Shown here one piece after another: positions 12,005 to 22,640 of a DNA stretch of 64,000 bases. The translations under genes were made by a program, and so were the position numbers. The stretch is taken from positions 41,993,378 to 42,057,377 of the forward strand of contig NC_083878.1 of assembly GCF_032452875.1 (NCBI RefSeq), given 5' to 3'. The DNA is from Bos javanicus. Lineage: Eukaryota > Chordata > Mammalia > Artiodactyla > Bovidae. Under the pieces are notes generated by a model. It was not told the DNA's origin. It did no database searches and saw only the letters and a list, made by a program, of their open reading frames with translations. Positions within the stretch are counted from its first letter, which is position 1; each line of letters begins with the position of its first letter.

Positions 12005-14600
12005 CATTGACATTTTGGAAATCAGAGAAATAAAATAGACTGGAATGGGTGAATTTAACCCAGATGACCATTATATCTACTACTGTGGGCAAGAATCCCT
12101 TAGAGGAAATGGAATAGCCATCATAGTCAACAAATGAGTCCAAAATGCAGTACTTGGATGCAATCTCAAAAATGACACAATGATCTCTGTTTGTTTCCAA
12201 GGCAAACCATTCAATATCACAGTAATCCAAGTCTATGACCCAACCAGTAATGCTGAAGAAGCTGAAGTTGAACGGTTCTATGAAGACCTACAATACCTTA
12301 TAGAACCAACATCCAAAAAAGATGTCCTCTTCATTATAGGGGACTAGAATGCAAAAGTAGGAAGTCCAGAGATACCTGGAGTAACAGGCAAATTTGGCCG
12401 TGGAGTACAAAATGAAGAAGGTCAAAGGCTAACAGAGTTTTACCAAGAGAACACACTGGTTATAGCAAACACCCTCTTCCAACAACACAAGAGAAGACTC
12501 TACACATGGATAATCACCAGATGGTCAATACTGAAATCAGATTGATTATATTCTTTGCAGCCAAAGATGGAGAAACTCTATATACAGTCAGCAAAAACAA
12601 GACCAGGAGCTGACTGGTCAGATCATGTGGCTCAGATCATGAATTCCTTATTGCCAAATTCAGACTTATATTGAAGAAAATAGGGAAAATCACTAGACCA
12701 TTCAGGTGGGACTTATGATTATATAGTGGAAGTGAGAAATAGATTCAAGGGATTAGATCTGATAGACAGAGTGCCTGAAGGACTATGGACAGAGGTTCAT
12801 GACATTGTACAGGAGGCAGTGATCAAGACCATCCCCAAGAAAAAGAAATGCAATAAGGCAAAATGGTTGTCTGATGGGGCCTTACAAATAGCTGAGAAAA
12901 GAAGAGAAGCTAAAGGCAAAGGAGAAAAGGAAAGATATAGCCATTTGAATGAAGAGATCCAAAGAATAGCAAGGAGAGCTAAGAAAGCCTTCCTCAATGA
13001 TTAGTGCAAAGATATAGAGGAAAAACATAGGATGAGAAAGACTAGAGATCTCTTCAAGAAAACTAGAGATACCAAGGGAACATTTCATGCAAAGATGGGC
13101 ACAATAAAGGACGGAAATTGTATGGACCTAACAGAAGCAGAAGATATGAAGAAGAGATGGCAAGAATACACAGAAAAACTGTACAGAAAATTTCTTAATG
13201 ACCCAGAGAACCACAATGATGTGATCACTCATCTAGAGCCAGATATCCTGGAAGGCGAGGTCAAGTGGGCCTTAGGAAGCATCACTATGAACAAAGCTAG
13301 TGAAAGTGATGCATTCTAGTTGAGCTATTTCAAATCCTAAAAGAGGATGCTGTGAAACTGCTGCACTCAATATGCCAGCAAATCTGGAAAACTCATCAAT
13401 GGCTACAGGACTGGAAAAGGTCCATTTTCATTCCAATCCCAAAGAAAGGCAATGCCAAAGAATGCTCAAACTAGCACACAATTGTACTCATCAAAGTAAT
13501 GTTCAAAATTCTCCAAGCCAGGCTTAAACAGTACATGAGCCATGAACTTCCAGATGTTCAAGCTGGATTTAGAAAAGCCAGAGGATCCAGAGATCAAATT
13601 TCCAGCATCCGTTGGATCATCGAAAAAGTAAGAGAGTTCCAGAAAAACATCTATTTTTGCTTTATTGACTATACCAAAGCCTTTGACTGTGTGGATCACA
13701 ACAAACTGTGGACAATTCTGAAAGAGATGGGAATACCAGACCACCTGACCTGCCTCCTGAGAAATCTGTATGCAGGACAGGAAGCAACAGTTAGAACTGG
13801 ACATGGAACAACAGACTGGTTCCAAATCGGGAAAGGAGTACGTCAAGGCTGTATATTGTCACCCTGCTTATTTAACTTATATGCAGAGTACATCATAGGA
13901 ATGCTGGGCTGGATGAAGCACAAGTTGGAAACAAGATTGCCAGGAGAAATATCAATAACTTCAGATATACAGATGACACCACCCTTATGGCAGAGGGTGA
14001 AGAACTAAAGAGCCTCTTGATGAAAGTGAAAGAGGAGAGTGAAAAAGTTGGCTTAAAACTCAACATTTAGAAAACTAAGATCATGGCATCTGGTCCCATC
14101 ACTTCACGCCAACTAGATGGGGAAACAATGGAAACAGTGAGCGACTTTATTTTCTTGGGCTCCAAAATCACTGCAGATGGTGATTCCAGCCATGAAATTA
14201 AAAGATGCTTGCTCCTTGAAAGAAAAGCTATGACCAAGCTAGATAGCATATTAAAAAGCAGAGAGATTACTTTGCTAACAACAGTCTCGTAAAGCTATGG
14301 TTTTTCCAGTAGTCATGTATGGATGTGAGAGTTGGACTATAAAGAAAATTGAGCACTGAAGAATTGATGCTTTTGAACTGTGGTGTTGGAGAAGACTTTT
14401 AAGGGTGCCTTGGACTGCAAGGAGATCTAACCAGTCCATCCTAAAGGAAATCAGTCCTGAATATTCATTGGAAGGACTGATGATGAAGCTGAAACTCCAA
14501 TACTTAGGCCACCTCATGCAAAGAACTGACCCATTTGAAAAGACCCTGATGCTGGGAAAGATTGAAGGCAGGAGAAGGGGATGACAGAGGATGAAGTGGT
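12005..14600 (+). pseudogene. BovB endonuclease-reverse transcriptase polyprotein, inactive
   Basis: In BovB this single ORF encodes an APE-type endonuclease followed by a non-LTR reverse transcriptase that copies BovB RNA at the target site. Here the frame is broken. A TGA at 12135-12137 follows 'AIIVNK'. The expected Trp of the endonuclease motif GDWNAKVG is TAG at 12345-12347. Frameshifts follow. Readable blocks are 12726-13004 (linker), 13032-13319 and 13499-14008 (reverse transcriptase, with FIDYTKAFD and KGVRQGCILSP). The catalytic YADD box reads YTDD at 13966-13977, in another frame. The first endonuclease motif is missing through 5' truncation. No activity is expected. Confidence 0.92.
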
Positions 14601-14729
14601 TGGATGGCATCACTAACTAAATGGACATGAGTTTGAGTAAGCTCTGGGATTTGGTGATGGATAGGGAAGCCTGGCATGCTGCAGTCCATGGGGTCTCAAA
14701 GAGTCAGACATGACTGAGGAACTGAACTG
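12005..14729 (+). mobile_element. BovB (RTE LINE), about 2.7 kb, inserted in L1 3' UTR
   Basis: This is the longest uninterrupted BovB in the window. It begins inside the endonuclease domain and runs through the linker and reverse transcriptase to the 3' end 'gaactgaactga'. A 12 bp target-site duplication with one mismatch (ataaaKagggta) flanks it at 11993-12004 and 14730-14741, exactly where the L1 3' UTR is broken. It is therefore 5'-truncated but otherwise complete. It is younger than the surrounding L1. Confidence 0.95.
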
Positions 14730-14741
14730 ATAAATAGGGTA

Positions 14742-14814
14742 TAACTGAAAAATTGTAAATCCTTACATTGTATACCTGTTAACTAATAATAAAATTGTAC
14801 ATTGAGTTCAGTTC
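14742..14814 (+). mobile_element. L1 3' UTR, second piece
   Basis: 'ttacattgtatacctgttaactaataataaaattgtac' continues the L1 3' UTR left at 12004. It is broken again by the BovB stub that follows. A last piece resumes at about 14936 ('tatacttcaattaaattaaag') and reaches about 15000. Confidence 0.8.
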
Positions 14815-14935
14815 AGTCTCTCAGTCATGTCTGACTCTGCGAGCCCATGGACCCCAAACATGCCAGGTTTCCCTGTCCATCACCAACTCCCAGAGCTTGC
14901 TCAAACTCATGTCCATTGAGTTGGTGATGCTATGT
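14815..14935 (-). mobile_element. BovB 3' end stub, about 120 bp
   Basis: 'gttcagttcagtctctcagtcatgtctgac' then 'caccaactcccagagcttgctcaaac' is the complement of a BovB 3' end. It lies within the tail of the same L1 that hosts the 2.7 kb BovB, in the opposite orientation. Confidence 0.88.
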
Positions 14936-15219
14936 ATACTTCAATTAAATTAAAGTACATCAAACTTAATTAAATTTGTATTCATCAAGTATACTTCAAG
15001 TAAAAACAAAGTTGACAAAAAAATTTGCAGATAAAGAAATTCAATTGTTTGTGTTGATGACAGATGTAAAGAAGTTAGAAAAAAGTGAAGGTACTTAGCC
15101 ACAAACTTGTGAAAGCATTAAAGCTCAGAGGGACACTATTGGTGATGGCTGAGATGTATGACCTGCCAAGTCCATGGCACATGCAGTGGCTATGTGCTCT
15201 CCTCCTTGTGAATATTTTT

Positions 15220-15426
15220 GAAAGTGAAAGTGTTAGTTGCTCAGAAATGCCTAAGTCTTTGAGACCCCTTGGTTGTAGCCTGCCAGGCTCCTCTGTCCAT
15301 GGAATTCTCCATGCAAGAATGCTGGAGTGGGCTGCCATTCCTTTCTTCAGGGGACTGTCCCAACCCAGGGATTGTGCCCAGATCTCCTGCACTGGAGGCA
15401 AATTCTTTACCATCTGAGCCACTGGG
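15220..15426 (-). mobile_element. Bov-tA SINE with perfect target-site duplication
   Basis: This is a complete copy from 'aaagtgttagttgctcag' to the head 'catctgagccactgggg'. The 10 bp duplication gaatattttt occupies 15210-15219 and 15427-15436. Confidence 0.93.
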
Positions 15427-15436
15427 GAATATTTTT

Positions 15437-17426
15437 AGGTCTACCCTCAAGTCAGTTCTGTTAGACCTATAAACATCCTAATAGTTTGAATATCTAAATA
15501 TCTTAACAGCTTAAGTTACTTAATTGGTCGCTTCTTTAATTCACTCATTGTACAAATATTCATCTAGTATCTGTCCAAAAGACGGACTAGTGTATTCCAA
15601 AACAAACCCATGATGACTTTCCCATTATACATAGAAGTGCTTCATATTATGGAAACATAATTTTTTTTAACTCTTCTATACAACTTAATCTCCTCCTTAA
15701 ACACTAACTTGTCTTATTTTAACTATTTTTGACTGAAATATTTCTAAAGTATCCTCATTTCCTTAGAGTATACTAAATGTTTTTTAATCACTCGTAAAGT
15801 CAATCACTAATTAATTCTGTGATGTACTCAGAAAATTTCAATGTATAGATGCAATCTTTTTTTAAAAATTTGTCCTTTATAATATTTTAGTCTACTCTTG
15901 TCCCTCACTTCTGTCAGTGTACCTCCTCTAGTAAACTCTGCTCCTTTCATGTGCCTCTCACCTTTGGACTGGAAAACCACATTTTTGTAAAATTTATTCT
16001 AACATAGCAGTGAATTTCTGCATATTGTTTATAAAAATGGTTTAACATTTAGTGCACTAATTTTATAGCATCTCTTTTGAATCTTTATGACCAGTTTTGA
16101 TCATTTTCTGTTTCTTAGGTATATTCAGAAAACTTACTAGATGATAAGCTACTACATAAATGGGATATTATTGAAATACGCTATAAAATATGTCACAAGA
16201 TAACTGCCTAGTTTGAAAAAAAAGTGATTTTTCCTAAAGAGGCAAATATGGTGAAACTAATTTGATTTAATTTACTTATTATCAGCCACGTCAGTTCACT
16301 CAATTGTCTGTCTGTCTGCATCTAGTGGTAAGCATTTTTTTTCTTATTAACCATCTGCAACTTGAACTGCAAAGTATCTGAAAAACCTATAAAACAAAAA
16401 TATTAATGTGGGCTTAGGAGGTCAGCCTCTAGTGTGATTTATGAGAAACTATGTTGGCCAGTTCCCAGTAAAATTGTTAAACTAATTTTACAAAAATAAT
16501 AAAGCCTTTAGAAATACTTCTAAGAGTGACTGGCCTATGACAAAGCATCTATTCAAGAAAATCTACCAAAATTTGCTAAGAAAAATTAGAATGTATACTA
16601 TTTAAACTGAAATTTGTCCCTGTCTTCTCTACTCTTAGTTCGATGAGATAGAGATTCCACTCCAGACTCATGATGCCAGGAATATAGGGAACTCTCTCTC
16701 CTCAACACCCAGAGGAAAGGCTTTCTTTCCAGGAGGAGCAAGATTTTATAATTTTGCATCCTACTACAAGTTTCTTATTGCTGAGGCTATTTCAAACCAG
16801 CGCAATTGAGAAGTAAGGACTTTCTTGTGCCCAGCCTCCACTGTAGTAAGGAGGCTTCACTGAGTCCTTGATGACTTCTTCCCTGGCTCATGAGGCCATG
16901 GTTCCACACCAAGAGAAGCAAATTGAAAGAATCTCATATTTCTGCCCCTCCTTCATGAAGTTCTTGGTGAAAGTTCTTAGAGTGAAAGTGGCCTCAGACA
17001 CCAACTTGACATCTTCCCTACATTCAGATCTAGAGGCCTGGCTCAGAGATTTTTGTTTGGGGAGAGAAGACAAGCCTGCCACAAAATAAACCGCTCTTCA
17101 TCTCTTCCTAAGGAACTTTCTTGTTCTAACTAGACTGAAAAAAATCAAGTCTAACAGCACTGCCAAAAACAGTTGAAGTGGTGAAAGGCAATTGAGATGA
17201 GATTCAAGACACAACTCAGCAGTAGCCAAACTAGTTTGCAGAAGAGAACCAGGGAATAATACAGTTGGAACAGCGCTCTGATGATCAGGATAAAAATGAA
17301 ACACTAACTTCAGAAACTATTCATTGAAAGGAGCCAGAATGAATAAATCAGTTTGTAGAGCAATTTATATCCCCAGATATTGTTAAATGCAACAGAATAA
17401 TTAGCTATCAGCTAATGAGGTTTACC
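15437..17426. other. unassigned 2 kb, AT-rich
   Basis: No repeat or gene is recognised with confidence. The last few hundred bases, up to 17426, may be the decayed 5' UTR of the L1/HAL1-like element that continues after the SINE, but I cannot prove it. Confidence 0.45.
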
Positions 17427-17835
17427 AGAGAAGGCAATGGCACCCCACTCCAGTACTCTTGCCTGGAAAATCCCATGGACGGAGGTGCCTGGAAGGCTGC
17501 AGTCCAGGGGTCACTGAGGGTCAGACACGACTGAGTGACTTCACTTTCACTTTTCACTTTCATGCATTGGAGAAGGAAATGGCAACCCACTCCAGTGTTC
17601 TTACCTGGAGAATCCCAGGGACAGAGGAGCCTGGTGGGCTGCCGTCTGTGGGGTCGTACAGAGTCAGACATGACTGAGCGACTTCACTTTCACTTTCATG
17701 CATTGGAGAAGGAAATGGCAACCCACTCCAGTGTTCTTGCCTGGAGAATCCCAGGGACAGGGGAGCCTGGTGGGCTGCCGTCTATGGGATCGTACAGAGT
17801 CGGACACGACTGAAGCAACTTAGCAGCAGCAGCAA
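17427..17835 (+). mobile_element. trimeric Bov-A SINE
   Basis: Three Bov-A units stand in tandem: 17427-17568, 17569-17704 and 17705-17835. Each starts with 'ggagaaggMaatggcaMcc' or the matching left variant and has the 'cactccagtRttcttRcctgg' core. The usual Bov-A2 is a dimer. Units 2 and 3 are nearly identical, both of the right-monomer type, so the extra unit looks like a duplication of the right monomer together with the linker 'ttcactttcactttcatgcatt'. The AGC tail follows unit 3 only. An imperfect 8 bp duplication (gKtttacc type) may flank it. Confidence 0.9.
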
Positions 17836-18335
17836 CGGGCTTTACCTGCTGAATGTGATCGGGGAAAGAGAGGGAGAGAGTCCAGCCATTATCACTGTCA
17901 TCCCTGGGTGCTGTGGGCATATCCAAACCTGTGCATCCTCAAGGAACAACATCAGAGGCTGAACACTGGAGGAGAGGTTTTGGAAAAGACACTAAAATAA
18001 TCAGTTTCTAAGCAAATAAACAAGCAGATAGCAATAACCCCTCAGGGGGTGGGACAGTGAAAGACAGTATCCAGAATTTCTACCATATATTATCTAAAAT
18101 GCCAACTTTTAACAGTAAAAAATTAGAAGCATGTAAAGAAATGCTAAATTATAGCTCATATAAGGGAAAAAAATGAAAGCAACTGAAACTACTTGTGAGA
18201 TCAGTTTCTGAATTTATGAGAAAAAGACTTTAGCCATTATAAACATGTTCATGGAATTGAGGGAAATTATGATTAAAGAAGTAAAGGTATAAATGCAATA
18301 TTGCATTAAATAGAGATGATCAATAAAGATGTAGA

Positions 18336-18571
18336 ATTTCAAAAAACATTCTTTTGGGGTATAGCCTATTAACAATGTTGTGACAGTTTCAAGTGAACAG
18401 TGAAGGGACTCAGCTATACATATACAAATATCCATTCTCCCCCAAACTCCCTTTTGATCCAGGCTGCCACATAACGTTGAGTAGAGTTCATGTGCTATAT
18501 AGTAGGTCCTTGTTGGTTGTCCATTTTAAATATAGCAGTGTGTACATGTCCATCCCAAACTCCCTATCAAA
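18336..18571 (-). mobile_element. L1 3' UTR insertion in opposite orientation
   Basis: 'cagctatacatatacaaatatccattctccc' to 'gcagtgtgtacatgtccatccc' is the complement of a ruminant L1 3' UTR. A short repeat (atgtaga) lies on both sides, at about 18329 and 18572, compatible with a target-site duplication in the host L1. Confidence 0.82.
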
Positions 18572-18610
18572 ATGTAGACATTTTTTAAATAATCAAAGAG
18601 AAAGACTTCA

Positions 18611-18690
18611 TTATTGTTATTGTTGTTCAGTCGCCCAGTCATGTCTGACTCTGTGACCCCATCGCCAGGCCTCCCTGTCCCCTCGCCTAA
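18611..18690 (-). mobile_element. BovB 3' end stub with (TTG)n tail
   Basis: 'ttgttattgttgttcagtcgcccagtcatgtctgac' is a BovB 3' end with a GTT/AAC-type tail, then about 40 bp of body. It is old and short. Confidence 0.7.
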
Positions 18691-20043
18691 TTAGAGGGGC
18701 TTAATAATAGATTTGTACTGGCAGAGAAAGGGATGTGATTTTGAAGATAGACTGATAGAGATTATGCAAGCTGAAAAACAGGGAGAAAAAAGAACTGGAA
18801 AAAAATGAAGAGCATTTCAGAGAAATGTGGATAAGCACTTTATGTATACATAATGGGAGTATCAGAGAGACAAAAGGAGTATAAAAAATATTAAATAGTG
18901 ACTGAAAACTGAAATATCCATGCCGATATCAGAAAAAAAATAGACTTTAAAACAAAAAAAATTCCTAGAAATAGAGACATTTTATAGTGATAAAAGTCAA
19001 TCCATTAAAAGCATGTAAGTATAAACATATGTGCTAATAGCAGAACACCAAAATGCAAAAGAGTTGGAGACTTCCATACCCCACTCTTAGTAGTGGAAAG
19101 AACAAACAGATCAATTAAAAAATAGACAAATTAAACATTGTAAACCAACTAGACTTAGTAGGCATCTACAGAACACCAACCCTAACAACAGCGGAATATA
19201 TGTCATCCCAAATGCACACAGGGCATTCTCCAGGATAAACTATAAGCTAACAATAAATCAAACTTCAATAAATTTGAAATGATATAAATAATGCAAAGTA
19301 TGTTTGTCAGCCATAATGTAATAAAATTAGAAATCAATGGCAGGAAAAGATTTGGGAAACTAACAAAATGTGGAAATTGTATGACACTTTCCTAAATAAC
19401 TAATGAATTAAAGAAAATATCAGAAGGGAAATTAGAAAATACCTTAAGAGTAATGCAGATGAGGACATAGCATACCAAAACACATGGGATGAAGTTAAAG
19501 CAGGGAATGGAGGGAAATATTTAACTGTAAATATTAAATATGCCTATATTAAGAAAGAAGAAATATATCAAATGAACACCCTAATCTTCCCTCCTCAGAA
19601 ACTGAAAAAAAAGAATAAAGGAAATAAAAAAGATAAAAACAACAACAACAAGAAAGAAAGAAAGCCTAGGAAAAATAAGGGAAATTGATAAAGCTAAAGC
19701 TGGTACTTTTAAAAGATAAAAAAAATTACAAACATTTAGCTAGATTGCCAAGAAGAAGAGAGAGAAGAAGAAAATTATTAGAATTAGAAACAAAAGAGAA
19801 GACATTACTACTGACCCTACAGAAATTTAAAAAGAATTACAAAGAACTACTGCTAATAATTGTACACTAACAAATTAGATAAATTGGACAAATTCCTAAA
19901 AACTAACCTAAGGAATAGACAATCTGAATAGATTTATAATAATATATTAAAATAGTAATCAATAACCTACCTACAAAGAAAAACTCAGTCCCAGATGGCC
20001 TCACCATCACATTCTATCAACATTTAAGCATGAATACTAGTTA

Positions 20044-20077
20044 AGAGTCAGACATAACTGAGTAACTAACACTTTCC
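20044..20077 (+). mobile_element. Bov-tA 3' end fragment, about 34 bp
   Basis: 'agagtcagacataactgag' then 'taactaacacttt' matches the last bases of a Bov-tA. It sits inside L1 ORF2-like sequence. It is too short for certainty. Confidence 0.5.
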
Positions 20078-20805
20078 ACAATTCATCACAACCTCATTCC
20101 AAAAGTGAAGAGGAGAGAATGCTTCCCAACTCATTCTACAGGTATTACCAGAATACCAAAACCAAAATCATCACACACACAAAACATATTATGAATCAAT
20201 ATCTATTATGAATATAGATGTAAAATTCCTCAACAAAATATCAGCAACCCCAAATCCAGCGAACATATTTAAAAAGTTACACATCATAATATACAGATAT
20301 TCCTGGGATAACTCTCTAGCCACATAGAAAAAAATGAACCCTTTCTTTACACTGCATAAAAAATTAAACTAGATCAAAGACCTAAATGTTAGAATGAAAA
20401 CTATAAAACTGTTAGAAGAAAACAAAGGGGTAAATCTTCAAGATCTTGGATTGGCAAAGGATTCGTGGATATATTACCAAAAGACAAGCAACAGCAACAA
20501 CACAAAAGTAGATAAATTGGACTTTATCAAAACAAAATATCTTCCGTGCATTGAGACTGTCAAAAAAATGACAGCTGACAGAAAAAGAGGGGATATTTGC
20601 AAAGTTTATGCCTAATGAAAGGCTTGTTTCCAGAAATTATAAAGAACACTTATCTCAGTAATAAACAAATAACCCAACTTTTTAAATGGGTAAAGAATCT
20701 GAATAGACATTTATATTTATCCAAGGAAGCTTCACAAGTGGTCAAAAAGCATATGAAAAGTTGTTCAATATCATTAGCTATCAGAATAATACCCATCTAG
20801 GATCA

Positions 20806-20930
20806 ATGGCAACCCACTCCAGTGTTCTTGCCTGGAGAATCCCAAGGGCGGGGGAGACTGGTGAGCTGCCGTCTATGGGGTCGCACAGAGCTGGACACGA
20901 CTGAAGCGACTTAGCAGCAGCAGCAGCAGC
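20806..20930 (+). mobile_element. Bov-A2 right monomer with target-site duplication
   Basis: A single unit from 'atggcaacccactcc' to the AGC run. The 7 bp repeat aggatca lies at 20799-20805 and 20931-20937. It is a 5'-truncated Bov-A2 inserted in L1. Confidence 0.9.
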
Positions 20931-21589
20931 AGGATCACTAACTCAAAAGAACAAGAACTGGTGTAGTCTTGAATCTGACCCCTCATATGCTGGTAGAAAG
21001 TAAAATGGATCAGTCAGTTTGAAAAATAGCTTTGTCGTTCTTCAAACCATTAAATGCAGTTACCAAATGACTCCGAAAATCCATCCCCAAATATGTACTA
21101 AACAGAAACAAAAACATGTTCATATTGAAACTTATACATGAAGGTTTATAGCAGCATCATTAACAATAGCCAAAATGTGGAAAGACTCCAAGTGCCCATT
21201 CGTTTCACCTAAAAGTTCTGAACAGGGAAATCTATAGTGATGATAAGTGTATTAGTAGTTTCTTTGTGATGAGGCATAGAAGTGGGTAGCTAAACCATAT
21301 AGAGTTTCTTTTTGAGGTGATAGAAAATACTGAAATTGACTGTGGTGATGGTTGCACATGTTTGTGAATATACTAAAATCCATTGACTGGTACACACCAT
21401 AACAAAAACAACTGATAAATCAACCACATATAATTTTTAAATAACCGTATTATGAAATAAACCAAATACAAAGTTAAAAGCAACCAAGCAGAAGATATAT
21501 TTTAAAAAGTTTAATAGAAATTGAAGTTTACTATTAACAATCTATAAATGACTTCTACAATTTAATAAAAAAGACAAAAGAGCAGAGAA

Positions 21590-22270
21590 TTGAAATGGCA
21601 TTTGACAGAAGAAATCTGAATGTACATCTTATGAAAAGAATCTCAGCTTCAACAGATAACCATGAAATGTAAATGTTAAATAATGAGACAATTTCACACT
21701 CCTGAGACCAAGAAAAGTTAAAGACCTTAAGAGCATCATTATTGGCAATCAAGCAGTGAAACAGGAACTCTCATTTAGTCTAGTGGGCACACAAGCTGGC
21801 ACAATAATTTGGAAAGCTATCTGACCAAATCTCATACCCTACACTCAGTTCAGTTCTGTAAGTAACAGTGTGTAAAAGTTATATTTCCTAAAATAAGTCA
21901 AGTACATGAACTGAAGGAAACATATATAAGAACGTTCATTGAAACACTGCTTCTTACTTCAAAAATATGGAAAAAATACAAATGTCCATGTACAAGAAAT
22001 TCATGATGTATTTATCATGGGTGGGGCATTAGACAATAGTTAAAATGAGGAAGAAGGATATATATGCCAATGAAGAAAAGTTTTAAAAAACACATTGAAT
22101 AAAATCAAGGCAATTGCCAAATGATACATATTTAAATAAGCTTTAAAACCACTCACAAATAAATAATAGTCCATAAATATAAGCACAAAAGTAAATATAA
22201 ATCTACAAGTAAAAGCACAAAAAGATATGGGATTGATAAGCATTGAATTAAGAATTATTGCCATCACAGC
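21590..22270 (+). mobile_element. second old L1M fragment (ORF2 end and 3' UTR)
   Basis: 'gaaacaggaactctcatttag', 'aagaacgttcattgaaacactgc' and 'caaatgtccatgtacaagaa' follow the order of the C-terminal ORF2 end of old L1 elements. Stops are frequent. Confidence 0.68.
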
Positions 22271-22399
22271 AGAGAAATTCAGTAAATAGGGTTGGAAAGG
22301 TGTTTATAGTGGGAATATTGTTTTTAAAAGTTCAAAGTAAATGTGTCATAATGTTAGGATTTAAGGGGAAGTCAAGATGAAAAGGTAGTATAGGATGGA

Positions 22400-22640
22400 A
22401 TCATGGGCACATTCTAAACCAGAATGCTTTGGTTCAATTCTGCCCTCTGTCACCTACAATCTGTGTGACTTTATGCAAAGTATGTAACAAATCTACATTC
22501 ACTTAGAAAATGTGGAATAGTAACAACAGTATCACATCATAGGAGTGTTCTGAGAATTTGATGAATCAATATGTATTAAAATTCATAGAAGAATGCTTGG
22601 TATGTAGTGAGTGTTTAATATTTATATTTGTTCAAGATGC
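22400..22640 (+). repeat. MIR SINE, nearly full length
   Basis: The order is 'ggttcaattctgccctctgtcacc', 'tgtgtgactttatgcaaag', 'gagtgttctgagaatttgatg' and 'cttggtatgtagtgagtgtttaata', as in MIR. Confidence 0.82.

Larger units (their letters stand above)
17850..21450 (+). mobile_element. old L1/HAL1-type LINE body (5' UTR, ORF1- and ORF2-like parts, 3' UTR), heavily decayed
   Basis: From 18060 the text follows the ORF1 region of HAL1/L1M elements ('atttctaccatatattatctaaaatg', 'tttagccattataaacatgttc'). 19130-20330 is decayed ORF2, with endonuclease-end and reverse-transcriptase-start resemblance. The frame at 20394-20615 (about 73 residues, 'KTIKLLEENKG') and the one at 20597-20800 are the ORF2 C-terminal part. 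20938-21450 is 3' UTR ('gtggtgatggttgcacatg'). It may combine more than one old element. Younger insertions interrupt it at 18336, 18611, about 20044 and 20806. Confidence 0.78.
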
